Below, piece after piece: positions 1 through 10,618 of a DNA stretch of 64,000 nt. Every line of letters begins with the position of its first letter. Positions within the stretch are counted from its first letter, which is position 1. The notes beneath the pieces are model-generated. The model ran no database searches, was not told the DNA's origin, and saw only the letters and a list, made by a program, of their open reading frames with translations. The stretch is taken from NCBI GenBank assembly GCA_013399875.1, contig VXAZ01003466.1, forward strand, positions 609,420 to 673,419. Direction: 5' to 3'. Position numbers and translations under genes: made by a program. The stretch comes from Gymnorhina tibicen (Eukaryota; Chordata; Aves; Passeriformes; Artamidae).

Positions 1-300
1 GGGGCACCCCACAGCCCTCCCCCAGCCGCCGCCCGGGGCCCCGGGTCCGGAGCGGGCGGCGGGCGGGGGCGGCGCGGCTGCGGGGGGTGCGCGGGAGTTT
101 GACCTGACGATCGATCCGGTAGATGCACCGGGGGAACCGTCCTGCGGTGCGGAGCGGCCACGCGGGGTGGGAGCGCGGCGTCAGCTCCGCTGCGCGCTGC
201 CCGGCATGGCGAGGGCTCCTGTCCACCCTCGGGGCACGCAGCTGCCCGCATCCTGCCCGCGCCCTGCCGGTCCGAGGACAGGGACTGCAACACCGGACTT
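1..300. promoter_or_regulatory. CpG island edge (possible promoter or first exon)
   Basis: The first 130 bases are extremely G+C rich and full of CpG, and CpG density falls off by about base 300. Runs of three to six G at about 54-87 fit a G-quadruplex pattern. In birds such islands usually mark promoters and 5' exons. No TATA box, convincing splice donor or recognisable protein start is visible. The frame opening with ATG at 123 does not resemble a known protein. The gene served, if any, could lie on either strand and mostly outside the window. Confidence 0.55.
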
Positions 301-3300
301 CTAGGAGGGATGATCCTGGCAGGAGAAGGAAAGGCTGGGTCATCTTTGGGGCCAGTAAATTGGAGCGCTTTTGGGGATTTCGGCATCGTTACCTGTCTCC
401 TGGATCTCTAACAGGGAGGAGAGTGCATTTCGTGGTATGGAACACTGACACCCTTCTCTAATGCTCTTTTGTGGGAAAATGCCGGGGATGTTGCAGGACC
501 CGAAGAAGAGGAGCACTGCCTGGAGAGCCTGGAAGAGAAGCTAATTAACGAACCTCGTCAGCGGCCAGTGACCCGGCACCTGGAGAGATGTGCAGGCACG
601 TGCCCTGCCACCACTGGGCAATGGCCCCTTCTCCCCCGACACCCTTCCGCTGGGATGGGAGGCAGTTGCCCGCTCCTCCAGGGCTGCCCCGGGACTCTCT
701 GCAGCCGGACCAGCCCTCGTGGCCACCGATGCTGAGGGTGCAGGAGAAAACCCATGGACTGCTCGGCACGCTTGGAGGCAGTGGGAGCAATGCTGCTGGG
801 ATACACTGGCATCTTCTCGCTGGGGATGCACGTGGTAGGAGTCCCATTCCAGAAACGGGAAGATGCAGTGGCCGTCCTCATGCCTCTCTGCTGATACCAT
901 GCCAAAGTTTTTTGTGCCTTGAGATGCAGCGTCTGGCATCGGTAAGAGTGAGAAGAGGGAGCACATCACTATTCCTGGGCTCAGGGCTGTCCATGTGACA
1001 TAAGAACTTTGAAGTGGTCTCCACAGCAGCCTGTGACCCTGCTCTTGCAAGAAACACAGCTGCCAGAGCCACATCATCCTCTGCCCTTCTGGCAGCCTCT
1101 GAATCTGTCCAGGGCTGGGCTGCCAGGCTGGGCCTGAGTTAGTGTTTATCTCCAAGTACCAGCTGCTGTTTCATGGAGCTGGTTCGAGTTGTTACAGGGG
1201 GAGAGAGGCTGGCAGGAGGAAAGTATTCTAAATGTTCTCTCCCTCAAAGGAAAACTCATGTCAGCTGGTTTTGCTGGGGTGGTCTCTGCCCCACATTCAG
1301 TCCTAGCACTGGTCTCCTTTGGAGCTGGAGGCAGTGTCGTGCTCAGCCCTCATTTGGCGTTCACAGTGTGCTCCCCTGTGGAGAGAGAAGAGAGACAATA
1401 AGATGCTCCCTGGTAAAACATCCGTGGTCTTGGCTGGCATCCACCAGTGTCTTGGGCTTCAGGTTCAAGCATTTGCACTCTGTCAGTTCTCTGCTGCCCC
1501 AGAAGCAGTGGGGCTGGCATGCCAGTGATGCCAGCAGTGTGGCGTGCATTGGGAGAGGAGGCAAACATCAGGGTATGGCTTGCCTGGTATGTACTGGGGG
1601 GTGCACTGGTTTGCATCATCCAGCCCAAACACACTGTGAGGGCTGGTTCAGGGCCACTCTGAACTGGTACCAGTACAGTGCAGCCCAGGAGCTCCACAAC
1701 CTTGCTGCTAAAGCAGTGTCCTGTGCTCTCTGGCCTCAGGTGTTTGAGCAAGAGCTGCTGCATCTTCTTTGTCACCCTGAAATCTCTCCTGGACATGAGA
1801 CTGAGACAACAAGACTGAGACAACACTACCGCCTAGTTAATGTACCCAGTGGGAAAACTGCTCCCCTCTGGGGCATCTAGGACAGTGGAAACTCTGGGTG
1901 TGCTGGGGAGGTTTGCTCGCTGGTGGCTAGGATGGAAAGCCTGCTTGTCTCATCCTGAACTCAGACCTAAGTGACAGTGTGTGGCTGCTGTGCTGTACAG
2001 GTCTTACCCTGAAGCTGTTCCCCTCCCTCTTGTTCACCCCTCCACTGGGGTCTCTCCTGGGGTGTTCCTGGCTGTCCCAGTGATGCTATGGGGGGTGTCT
2101 GTGCCTGAACACCTCCCTTCAATGCCCTGGGACAAGCTGTTTTTGGACAAACCTCAGTGCCCTGGGAAGGGGCAGGTCTGTGTCCCAGCATCATTATTCC
2201 CAGTACCTGGCAGTGTACCTCATGGACAGCACTGTCTGGCATGGCCCTGCCACTGGGGATGCTCAGGATTACTCAGGTGAGCTCCTACCTAGCTCTGGCC
2301 AGGATTCACCCTGCCTTGGGGACCCTCACTCCTGCTAGGGCTCAGTCACCTCCCTCATTGCCCTTCTGAACAAGCCCTTGCTGGGGGTTTGTCTTGCTCT
2401 TGCCAACCAGTGTTAAAATGCTTTTTTCCTGATAGAGCTGGTAACTCCTTAACCTGAAATCTTTTTCCCCTCACAGGTATCCTTGTAAAATTATCTCATC
2501 ATTTCTTTTTTTGGCTGAAATAAGGAGACCTTGAGGAAAGTTCTTTGTGCAAATAACACACAGAGCTCTTTTATGCACTTTCTAACCCTTAGTCACCTCC
2601 GGAAGGAGAGATGTAGACACAGTGCCACCGTGCTGCAGCTGGGTGCCTGCAACACCCACAGCCACGGTGCCACAGGGGGCTGCCTGTCCCTCATCCCCTC
2701 AGACCTCCTCCCCAGCCCCACCTCACAGACCGGAGCCATCCTTTGAGCTGTGGCGGGAGTTGCTGCTGGACTGCTGGGGCAGCAGGAGGGGCAGGATGCC
2801 CCGTGTCTGCGGTGGTGGCAGCTGTGCCATGGACTGGAGCAGGAACTGTTCAGGCATAACGTCACTCCGCACTGAGCACAGAGTTTTCCATCAGCACAGG
2901 CGCCCTTCCTCGCCAGGCGCCGAGCGCTGGTACCGCGTGCTGCGTGTACACCCTAAAGGAGACCAGCAGCAGTGCAGGGGAGCAGCGCCCAGGCGCTGCA
3001 GGTTCTGAGAGCCCGGCGAAAAACGTGTCAAGAGGCAGTACATGGTACTCCTTAAGAGAGACTGTGGTACCTCATCAAAAAGCATCTGGAAGCGGCAATG
3101 CTCGTTCATCCTTACAAGGAGAAAATTCACTGCCCTAATCACTGAAATGTCAAATGTCACATTGTATGATGTAGATTTCTCATCCCTGGAGCACCTTGGA
3201 GAAAAGAATGCCTCAGGTACCAGTGCATGCCAGCCTCTCCTTCCAGAAAAACCGGGGAAGCGTGTGGAGTTAACCCAGTGATCATTTCCTGGGGATGTTT

Positions 3301-4904
3301 TTTCCATATTAAGTTCTTTAGTCTGTAAGATGGGGGAGCTGTTGCGTTGTACAAAAAGTGGCAGGGACCGATCCTGCTCCTTCCGGAGCCCTCTGTCTCC
3401 TTGTTGCCAGGCCAGAGGTGAGATCCCTCCCCAGCTGTCCTGGTGCCCCCAGCTCTCACCCTCACTGGCCGGGGAGGCTCAGGGCAAGTGGTGCTAAACC
3501 TGGCCTGGGCACACAGGTCCCTCAGCACTACTTCTGATTTTATTTAGGGTGAACTGGTGTGACATTTCTCCCTAGGGTCCATTCATGGGTGCTGAAGCCC
3601 CAGTACGTATTGGTGCCCTGGCCTTCATGTGCCAGTGCCACGCTGCCAGACCCTGCCACTGGCGCTGCCAGTGAATCACCCAAAACCACCACAGGGGCTG
3701 GGGGGCTGGCGACAGGCTTATCCTCAAACAGACTCGGTTCATCTGGTGGAACCAAACCACGTAAAGAGATACTTTACAGCTGAAGTGCACCCTTTTTTGC
3801 ATTTTTAATCAAAACCAGCTTAGATTAAAAGTCATGATTACAGTAATTGTAGTGTCTGTTTGCTTCATCTTTTAACAGATTTGTTCTTTGAGAAATAAAA
3901 TCATGTGCTGATTTATTTTTTTAATTTCTTGCATGATTATATGAAGACTTCTAGCTGTTGGTACCTGGCTTATTTATAAAGTGCATTAATTGTCAGACAC
4001 AAGCTGGAGGATGAACATGGATGAGCGCTGACTGTCCTGCGGCGATCGCACACCTGCCACAATTCCGCATTGCATGAACACAGTTTTGTCTGGGGAAAAC
4101 TTGGAGGCACAACTGGGAAAAGTTTGCTGTGCTGACAAGGAGCCTCGTCTGCCTCAGCCCAAACCTCATGGGCAGGCTCTGCCCGCCCTGGAGCCAGCAC
4201 ACAAGCTCAGGGCTCTCTTCAGCCAGCTTTGCACCCCACACAATGGGTTTTCTCACCCCATTGGTAGCCTAGTGGGGACAGGAGCTCTCCCGGAGCATGG
4301 CTTGTTTAATTTGGAAATAGGGCTGGGAGGAAACATTACAGATGGAGACCCTACACAAGAAACTGGAAGAAACATATATTGCAGGGCTGTGAATAAAAAA
4401 ATAGACAGTAAGCCCAGTCATCATTTAGAAAAACAGCCTGTCCAAAAAAAACTGTTACCTGCAAAAGGCCATTTCCTTCTGCCAGGTGTCGTTATCACCT
4501 CCAGGTGCTGGAACTGGTGTTCCCAAGGCAGGCAGAGGCCAGAGCAGTCGGGGACTGCCAGGGGCTCACTGTGGCTGACAGGCAGTGCCGATGTGTGGGA
4601 TGGAGCTGGGGCAGAGCTTACGTGAGGAGAGGGCTGCTGACACCATCTTTCCATCTCTGTAAACAGACATACTTGTGTTTTTGCGAGGCCCAGCGCAGCT
4701 GGACGTGGAAGGCAAAGCCAGCCTGTGTGCCAAGGAATGACCCAGGGCTGCAGTGCAGTGCTGTGGTCTGACAAGCTGGTTTAGGGGCAAACAGCTCTAC
4801 ATTTCTTTCTGAAGGTGACATTAAGCCTCCTGGATTGAATAACGATGATTGCCCATCCCTGAATGCAGCTTCCAATCACACATCATTGAACAGCTTGAAA
4901 GTAC
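301..4904. other. Non-coding or unassigned DNA, no gene supported
   Basis: This is mixed-composition sequence. Several frames of 100-235 codons are open here (for example 1173-1880 plus and 541-1155 minus), but their translations are rich in W, C, H and P and lack any recognisable domain, as expected of chance frames in GC-rich DNA. An AT-rich stretch lies at about 3,800-3,980. No clear repeats or RNA genes were found. The frame at 4074-4625 is listed separately as a weak candidate. Confidence 0.5.
4074..4625 (+). other. Coding-like open frame, 183 codons, unrecognised
   Basis: An ATG-initiated frame of 183 codons lies in DNA of only moderate GC content. The middle third is charged and hydrophilic (K, E, Q, D), unlike the W/C-rich chance translations nearby. 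I recognise no domain, signal peptide or membrane segment. A GT-containing donor-like site (AC|GTGAGG) lies close to the stop. It could be a chance frame, part of a lncRNA or a terminal exon. No function is assigned. Confidence 0.12.
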
Positions 4905-4975
4905 TGGGGGAATGGTTGGATTCGATGTTCTCAGAGGGTTTTTCTGATCTAAATGATGCTATGATTCCATGATTT
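4905..4975 (+). mobile_element. CR1 LINE 3' end fragment
   Basis: The sequence matches the conserved tail of avian CR1 retrotransposons. It has a GGTTGGATTCGATG-type block, then a CTCAGAGG-type block, then a terminal tail reading ATGATGCTATGATTCCATG. CR1 copies are almost always 5'-truncated, which fits this roughly 70-bp remnant. The orientation is plus because the octamer-like tail is at the right. Divergence from the consensus indicates an old copy. Confidence 0.8.
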
Positions 4976-7900
4976 CAGCAGACAAAAATGTTGGGTGCCG
5001 TGCAGATGGGATGGGCATCACCTGACAAACAGCACAGGCACCTAATCCTGTGCCACCAGGGCTCAGCACCTCTCCCCCTGCCTGTTTAAAGCCAAAGATG
5101 TGCTTCATTGCCTGTCTCCTCCTCCTTGCTTCTGGAATTATAATAATGTGCTCCCTTAACACTTGCACTCTTCATATTGGAGTTTTGGGTCTCGGCCTTT
5201 TAAAATTCTTCTTTATTCACATTTCTTTCTTACACAATTCATTCCTTGTTTATTCAGATGACTTCTCAGTAGAAAACAGCAAAATCTCCATCACCAGCCA
5301 GCCCCAATTCCCTCAGCACTGTCAGAGCCATGTGCAGAGCTTGTTTCCATAATAGACAGGAATTTGTTGTTGTACCAGTTGCTGATTTAAGTCTTTTCCT
5401 TAAGCCAAATTTTGCATGGAAAAGAGTATCCAGTAATTCAGCTATTGTTCTTCTGGATGTTCCATCTCCTCTCTAATATCCAAGCAACATGCTGAGGGCT
5501 AATGTTCAACTCATGGTGGGAGAATGAAGAGCTACCCTACACCTCATTTGTACACAGAAGAAAGAACAAACTTTTATTTACAGTCTTTGCAGTCTTCAAT
5601 TTATAATATTTACAGTCTCTACAGTTGCAGTTTAGAGCATAGAGGAGCTCACCACTGCCATAACCACAATGAAAATGTTGCACCAAAAATGAGTTAATTT
5701 TCACTGCAAAAATTACTCTGGAATGCAGACTGGAGTGCTGCTCCCCAGACAAGGAATACAGTATTCCACTGGAACAGGAGGAGAAAGTGAATTTAGTGAT
5801 TATTATGCATAAGCATCCCAAACAAGCAGAACTGGGAAAATAATAAGATAACTAATATTTTTGAGAAGTTGCTAATTGGAAAAAAAAATAGAGACACAGA
5901 AGCAAAAGAATTCTAGTAATAACTCTTCAAAAAAGAGCGAACGGGCGTCTGGCATGGATCCCCACTGCTTCTGAGCTTGTTCAATTAAAATCAACACTGA
6001 ATGGGTTTTCTTTCACTTCCATTGCTCAAGCTGCAGCCTTCAAAAGGATGGCGAATGATTGATATGCATATGAAAGAACCACAAAGTATGAAATTACAAA
6101 ATGATACAGGGTTTGGATATTTGCACTTTGAGATATTAAATCTTCTGAAGGAAAATATTTGAGCAAATTCTGAATAAAGAACCCTACAGAGGAGGAAGGA
6201 AGAGCAGCAAGATAATCTAATAAGGCAGGGACTCAGCAATTTCCAAGTGCTGAATTCCTCAGTTCAACCATGACACCATGTTTCCAGCCCAGGATCTGCT
6301 CTTCTCTCTGGTCTGGGCATTCACTACCAGGGTCTTGTGTAGGTTCATAACACAAACCAGGTTCAGGGTCCTGACTCAGACTTGGATTTAACCCTTTCCA
6401 GAGATATAGAGATGCTAAAAGTCACTTCACTGCTCCTGGTGCCCACCCTCCTTTTGTGTTTGCCGGCTCAGCGTTGCTGCTGCACCTCTCCGAGCAGGCG
6501 GGAACCTTCTCGACTGCCCCAACAGGCTCCGCAGCACAGACAGCCCCTGCTGCGCTGCAGCCACTGCTCCCAGGAGGGCACCGTGCTCTGGCCTTCCCTG
6601 GTGTCCTGCCTGGCCACAGACGCACTTCCTCACAGCTGGCAGCTGGCAGGAAGAGCCAAAGGAGAGGTGCCATGGTAGTCTGGATCGCTCAAATGTACAG
6701 CACAAAGTGCTCTGTAAATTAGGCTTTTTTTAATGAGCTCATTAGGAGATACAACAACCAGGCACAACAAACAAGGGTTTGATCCCCTTTGCCCAAGGGA
6801 TTCACATAAATTCACTTATTCACCACTCGAATCATGAGATTCCATAATGTATAAGCCATAACTGAATCACACGCCTATGAGCAAAGAAGACCCCAATCCA
6901 GGGGTGAGCGTTCATTCCTCCTCCTCCATCATGGAGTGGGCATCCCCTCCAGCACAAAAGGAGGCAGGGAAGCCTTAGCAGTCCCTCTGCTGTGGGATCC
7001 ACTGCAAAGGCTTTTGGGGTGAGCTGACTTTCACGCCTCCCAGCTTGGTCTGTTCTATTCCCAAGAGACAGCAGACTCTGATAGAGCTTCCTGACAGGTG
7101 ATATGTGGAGATGCTGGCTGCAGGGATGGGAACAGTGGCTGCATTGCAGACCTTTAGCTCCTTCTGGCCACCTCCTGCCACCATGGGGCTCTTGCTCTGA
7201 CCCAGTGATGCTGCTCCCAGCACACACCAGGCTGGTGGGCTATGGGCTGAGTTAGCCAAAAATCTGATCAGGAGTCACAGGAACACTCACAAGGTTCCAG
7301 GTATCCCCTTTGATTCTGGTTTTTCAGAGGGGCAAAAGGAGGGCTTGGGCTGTGTCTCAGTCTGCCAGTCTGCTTTATTTTTATTAATGTTATACGCAGA
7401 TTAAACATCAGTGAAAGTCACCTGTTTGGCATGAACCATCTTGTCAGGAATATGCTGCATGGAAACCCCTTAGACAGTTGCCTGACGGTCTCTAATCACA
7501 CAAGACTTCCACACTGTGTTTAAAATCTCGGGATGCTGTGACTTGACGGTAATTAGTGGTAATTGTTTCCCAAGAAGGTGCTGTATTTGACTAATAACTC
7601 CCTTTGCAGGAGTCAGGGAGATCAGGGACGCCTGGGTCAGGAGCTGTCACTGCTAATTACCCTCTCATTCCTGTTGCTAACAGGAGCTCTCTGCAGCTCC
7701 TGCCGGTGTCACCTCTCAAGGATGGGATCCTCCGTCCTGCGGGGTTCCATTCCTTAAGGAGAAGTGGTAGGTGCATCGTGCCAGTCTGACCTGCCACAGG
7801 GCACAGACCGAGAGCCGCAGGGTCCTGGGTTTTGCTGCTGTTGGAAGTTCTTCTGGAAATGAACCCAGGCTGGGTTAAAGAAAAACAACTTCAACAGGCA

Positions 7901-9303
7901 AAACCCAACTGGCCCCTTGGTTAAGCTGCTCCAATCTCTTGCTGTCCTCGATAAAAATGTGTGTTTTACTTCTGATCTTCAGTTTCCCACTGCAGCTTCC
8001 AAACGCAGGGTTTTTTTCTCTTTTTAATAATGTCCAGCCCCTAAAGAGGAATGTTTTCCTGCTTTTCCTGTTTCTCAGGCCCTGGGTAACATTTCCTAAT
8101 GTGCTGGGATTGGCTGTGGGTTAACAGGAGGGGATCAGGGGATACTGGGAACTGTGCTGCCACCCCCAGACCAAACCCCTCTCTTTTCACCCTCAAGCTG
8201 CTGCCCTGAATAGCCACGTGTCTGCCGGTCCCTGGAGCTCACACAGGACAGTGAAGGATAAAGACTGGTGCTGCCACATGGACTTGGAAAAATGTGGCTG
8301 CCAAAAGGGTTTGGTCATCTGAACAGGTTGAGAAATGCTGAAAATCAGATGAAAACAGGTGCTTTTCCCCTTGTGTCAGAGCTGCCCAGGAAGGTGTGGG
8401 GCTCCTGGGGTGCCAGCGTGCTGGCACAGAGCCCAAGAGCCACGCACCCCCTGCACCCTCAGGAAGGTTGTCAACCCTGTCCCCCTGCTCACAGTCTGTT
8501 CCCCATGGCTGGGTGCCCGCACCAGCCCAAGCCTGGCTCTCACAGAGGTCTGGAGCTGCCACCACACTCCTCTCTCTGAGTATCATCCTCCTCTGCTCCC
8601 AGTCCTGTTCCCTGCCTGCCCATCACAGCTGCTGGCTGCCTGGCTCTGCTCTCCAGGAGATGTGTGAATATCAAACCATTAATCTGATGCTCTGACTTCT
8701 AAAAAAACCACCCCAAACCTCCACCACGGCTATTTTACAGCCTCAGGAGGTGAGATTGCAAAGAGGCAGTGCCCTTGGGAGGTCAGAGAGATATGAATAT
8801 GGAATGGGAATTCAGTGTGCACAGACACATGAAAATATCCAGGAAATGGGAACTATATGCCCAGAAAACATCTTTTACATGGCAATGACCAAGCACTTCA
8901 GGGAACTGTGTGGAGCAGCAGTTGTCCCTGTGCACCAAGCCAAAGGCAGGTCTGGGAATGTTCCCCTCTGCACTGGGGATAACACCCCTCAGAAATGCCT
9001 TGCCCACTGGCCCCACCATAGTGGGGTCCCCTGCACTTGAGAGCCCCACAGCCCAGTGTGAGCCCTGCATCACCATGGCAGATGTCTCACTGACAGCACC
9101 TCCTGCCACAGCAGCTCCCAGCTGCACTCGGCATCCTCCTGCTGAGCCATGCAGGAGCTGTTGTGTGGCACGGACTTGGAAATCTGCTTTCCTGGTTTCT
9201 GGGTATGAGGCAGCTCAGGTTGCTGGTGCAGAAACACGAGCGCTTGGCGCAGGAGTCTCTGTGCAGCTCAGCCCGGCCAGCCTCACACAGCCTGGGTGGG
9301 CAG
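4976..9303. other. Unassigned single-copy-looking DNA
   Basis: No gene is supported here. At 5560-5580, ACTTTTATTTAC read on the minus strand gives AATAAA followed by T/GT-rich sequence, which could be a minus-strand polyadenylation site, but no exon supports it. A short palindrome, ATATGCATAT, lies near 6060-6070 in AT-rich DNA. The segment from about 6,430 to 6,680 is GC-rich, with overlapping frames in both strands and no recognisable protein. Confidence 0.4.
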
Positions 9304-9455
9304 TCCATGATAATCCTGCCTGGGAGTCAGACAACAGGAAAATATTTCTGGCTGAGGAATTTGGCTGCAATTTGTGTCCCTGAAACCTGACTTGTCTGGC
9401 TCCTAAGTTACCTGCATCCACTTGTCTCCATCTGCTATTTCTTCCCAGTTTCTCC
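9304..9455 (+). repeat. Local direct repeat, copy A
   Basis: This segment is clearly related to 10428-10618. It opens with an identical stretch (TCCATGATAATCCTGCCTGG onward), then shares AAAATATTTCTG, TTGGCTGCAATTTG, CCCTGAAACC, and finally GCTATTTCTTCCCA and TTTCTCC. Overall similarity looks like roughly 75-80 percent by eye. Both copies share one reading phase ending at the same TGA, but most differences in that phase change the amino acid, so a conserved coding function is unlikely. It could be a tandem duplication or two members of an interspersed family. Confidence 0.8.
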
Positions 9456-9984
9456 AGTGTGGAGGTGGGAGTGGGTGGAGGTTTGCCCATGGAGGTTCCA
9501 GATCACTGACAATATATCCAGGGGCATTCTGGGCTCTTCTGCTTTAAGAACACACATCCTTGGAATTCCCAAGATTTCTCTTCTAAGTAAAGCTCTGGAA
9601 GTGCTCAGTGTTCTCTGTTTTCCAGGTACCACAGAGAGATGGCACAGGTGCGCCTGAGGCAGGTGAATCTGTGGTGCACAGGGACACTTTTGTGTACATA
9701 CCCACCTCTGGTGCTCAGCCACTCATCACTCAGCAATAAAACCTGCAGGTGTTTTTATTCGTGTTGGTTATGAGTTCCCATTCATGCTGCAGTGGGCACA
9801 AAGGTGCCACCAAGCACCCACACTCCCAGGACTCAGGGCTGGTAGGAATGGTGGGAAAGCAAGAGCTACCAAGTTTGATTCCCAGTCCATCAGACACGTT
9901 GCAAGGGAGCAGAGAACTGCCAGGACTGGCTGCTCGCACTGGGATTCCCTATCGGAATGGAGATTGAGGATTGTCCACCCCTGG

Positions 9985-10145
9985 CACAGCTGCCGAGGGC
10001 AGTGGTGGGGTCCCCATCTCTAGAGGATTTAAAAGCTGTGTGGATGTGGCACTTGGAGACATGGTTAGTGGTAGCCTTGGCAGTGGATGGAACAGTTGGA
10101 CTCGGTGGTCCCAGAGGGTTTTCCAGCCTACATGATTCTGTGATT
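9985..10145 (+). mobile_element. CR1 LINE 3' end
   Basis: The order of blocks matches avian CR1 3' sequence: GTGGTGGGGTCCCCATCTCT, then a TTTAAAAGC block, GTGGCACTTGG, GACATGGTTAGTGG, GTTGGACTCGGTGGTC, and a terminal tail CATGATTCTGTGATT. It is 5'-truncated and in plus orientation. It sits between the two copies of the local direct repeat, so its insertion could help date the duplication. Confidence 0.9.
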
Positions 10146-10427
10146 TGTTTGTGTCAGGACCTTGGCTGTGTTGGGCATTGCTCCCTGTCACTATCCCCTA
10201 CCAGTCTTGCTCTTGTGCTCCAGATCTTTGCAGCAGCTTCTCTTGCAAACCAAGCATGATGGCCCCATATTCCCCCAGGAGTTCCCCACCAGCCCATCCC
10301 CAGGACATCCTCCGCCTGTGCAGCAGCTCCTCACCTGCCCTGTGGTTATCAGGTATGTCTGCATCCTGCCACAAATCAGTGTTTCCCTTCCTGCAGCCTG
10401 GGCACATCAGATCCACGTGTTACCTGG

Positions 10428-10618
10428 TCCATGATAATCCTGCCTGGGAGTCAGGCATTAAGAAAATATTTCTGACAGGGGAACTTGGCTGCAATTTGTC
10501 TCCCTGAAACCCGATTTGTTTGATGCCTAAATTACCTACTCCTAAAATTTACTCCTAAATTTACTCCTGAGCTACCTATCCAGTTGTCTCCAGCTGCTAT
10601 TTCTTCCCAATTTCTCCT
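10428..10618 (+). repeat. Local direct repeat, copy B, with internal 11-12 bp tandem expansion
   Basis: This is the second copy of the segment at 9304-9455. It is longer because an AAATTTACTCCT-like unit is repeated about three times at about 10,535-10,570, absent from copy A. Outside that insertion the two copies align nearly without gaps from TCCATGATAATCC to TTTCTCC. See copy A for the reading-phase comparison. Confidence 0.8.

Noticed and set aside
541..1155. 204-codon minus-strand open frame
   Set aside because: It overlaps several other open frames on both strands in a GC-rich patch. There is no recognisable protein signature or splice sites.
1175..1200. GGTTCGAGTTGTTAC resembling a tRNA T-loop
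   Set aside because: No flanking acceptor, D-arm or anticodon pairing could be built around it.
1173..1880. 235-codon plus-strand open frame
   Set aside because: The translation is rich in W, C and H with no domain, and minus-strand frames are open over much of the same interval. It is best explained by GC composition.
5560..5600. Possible minus-strand polyadenylation site (complement of TTTATT)
   Set aside because: There is no supporting 3' exon or open frame upstream on the minus strand. AATAAA is frequent by chance in AT-rich DNA.
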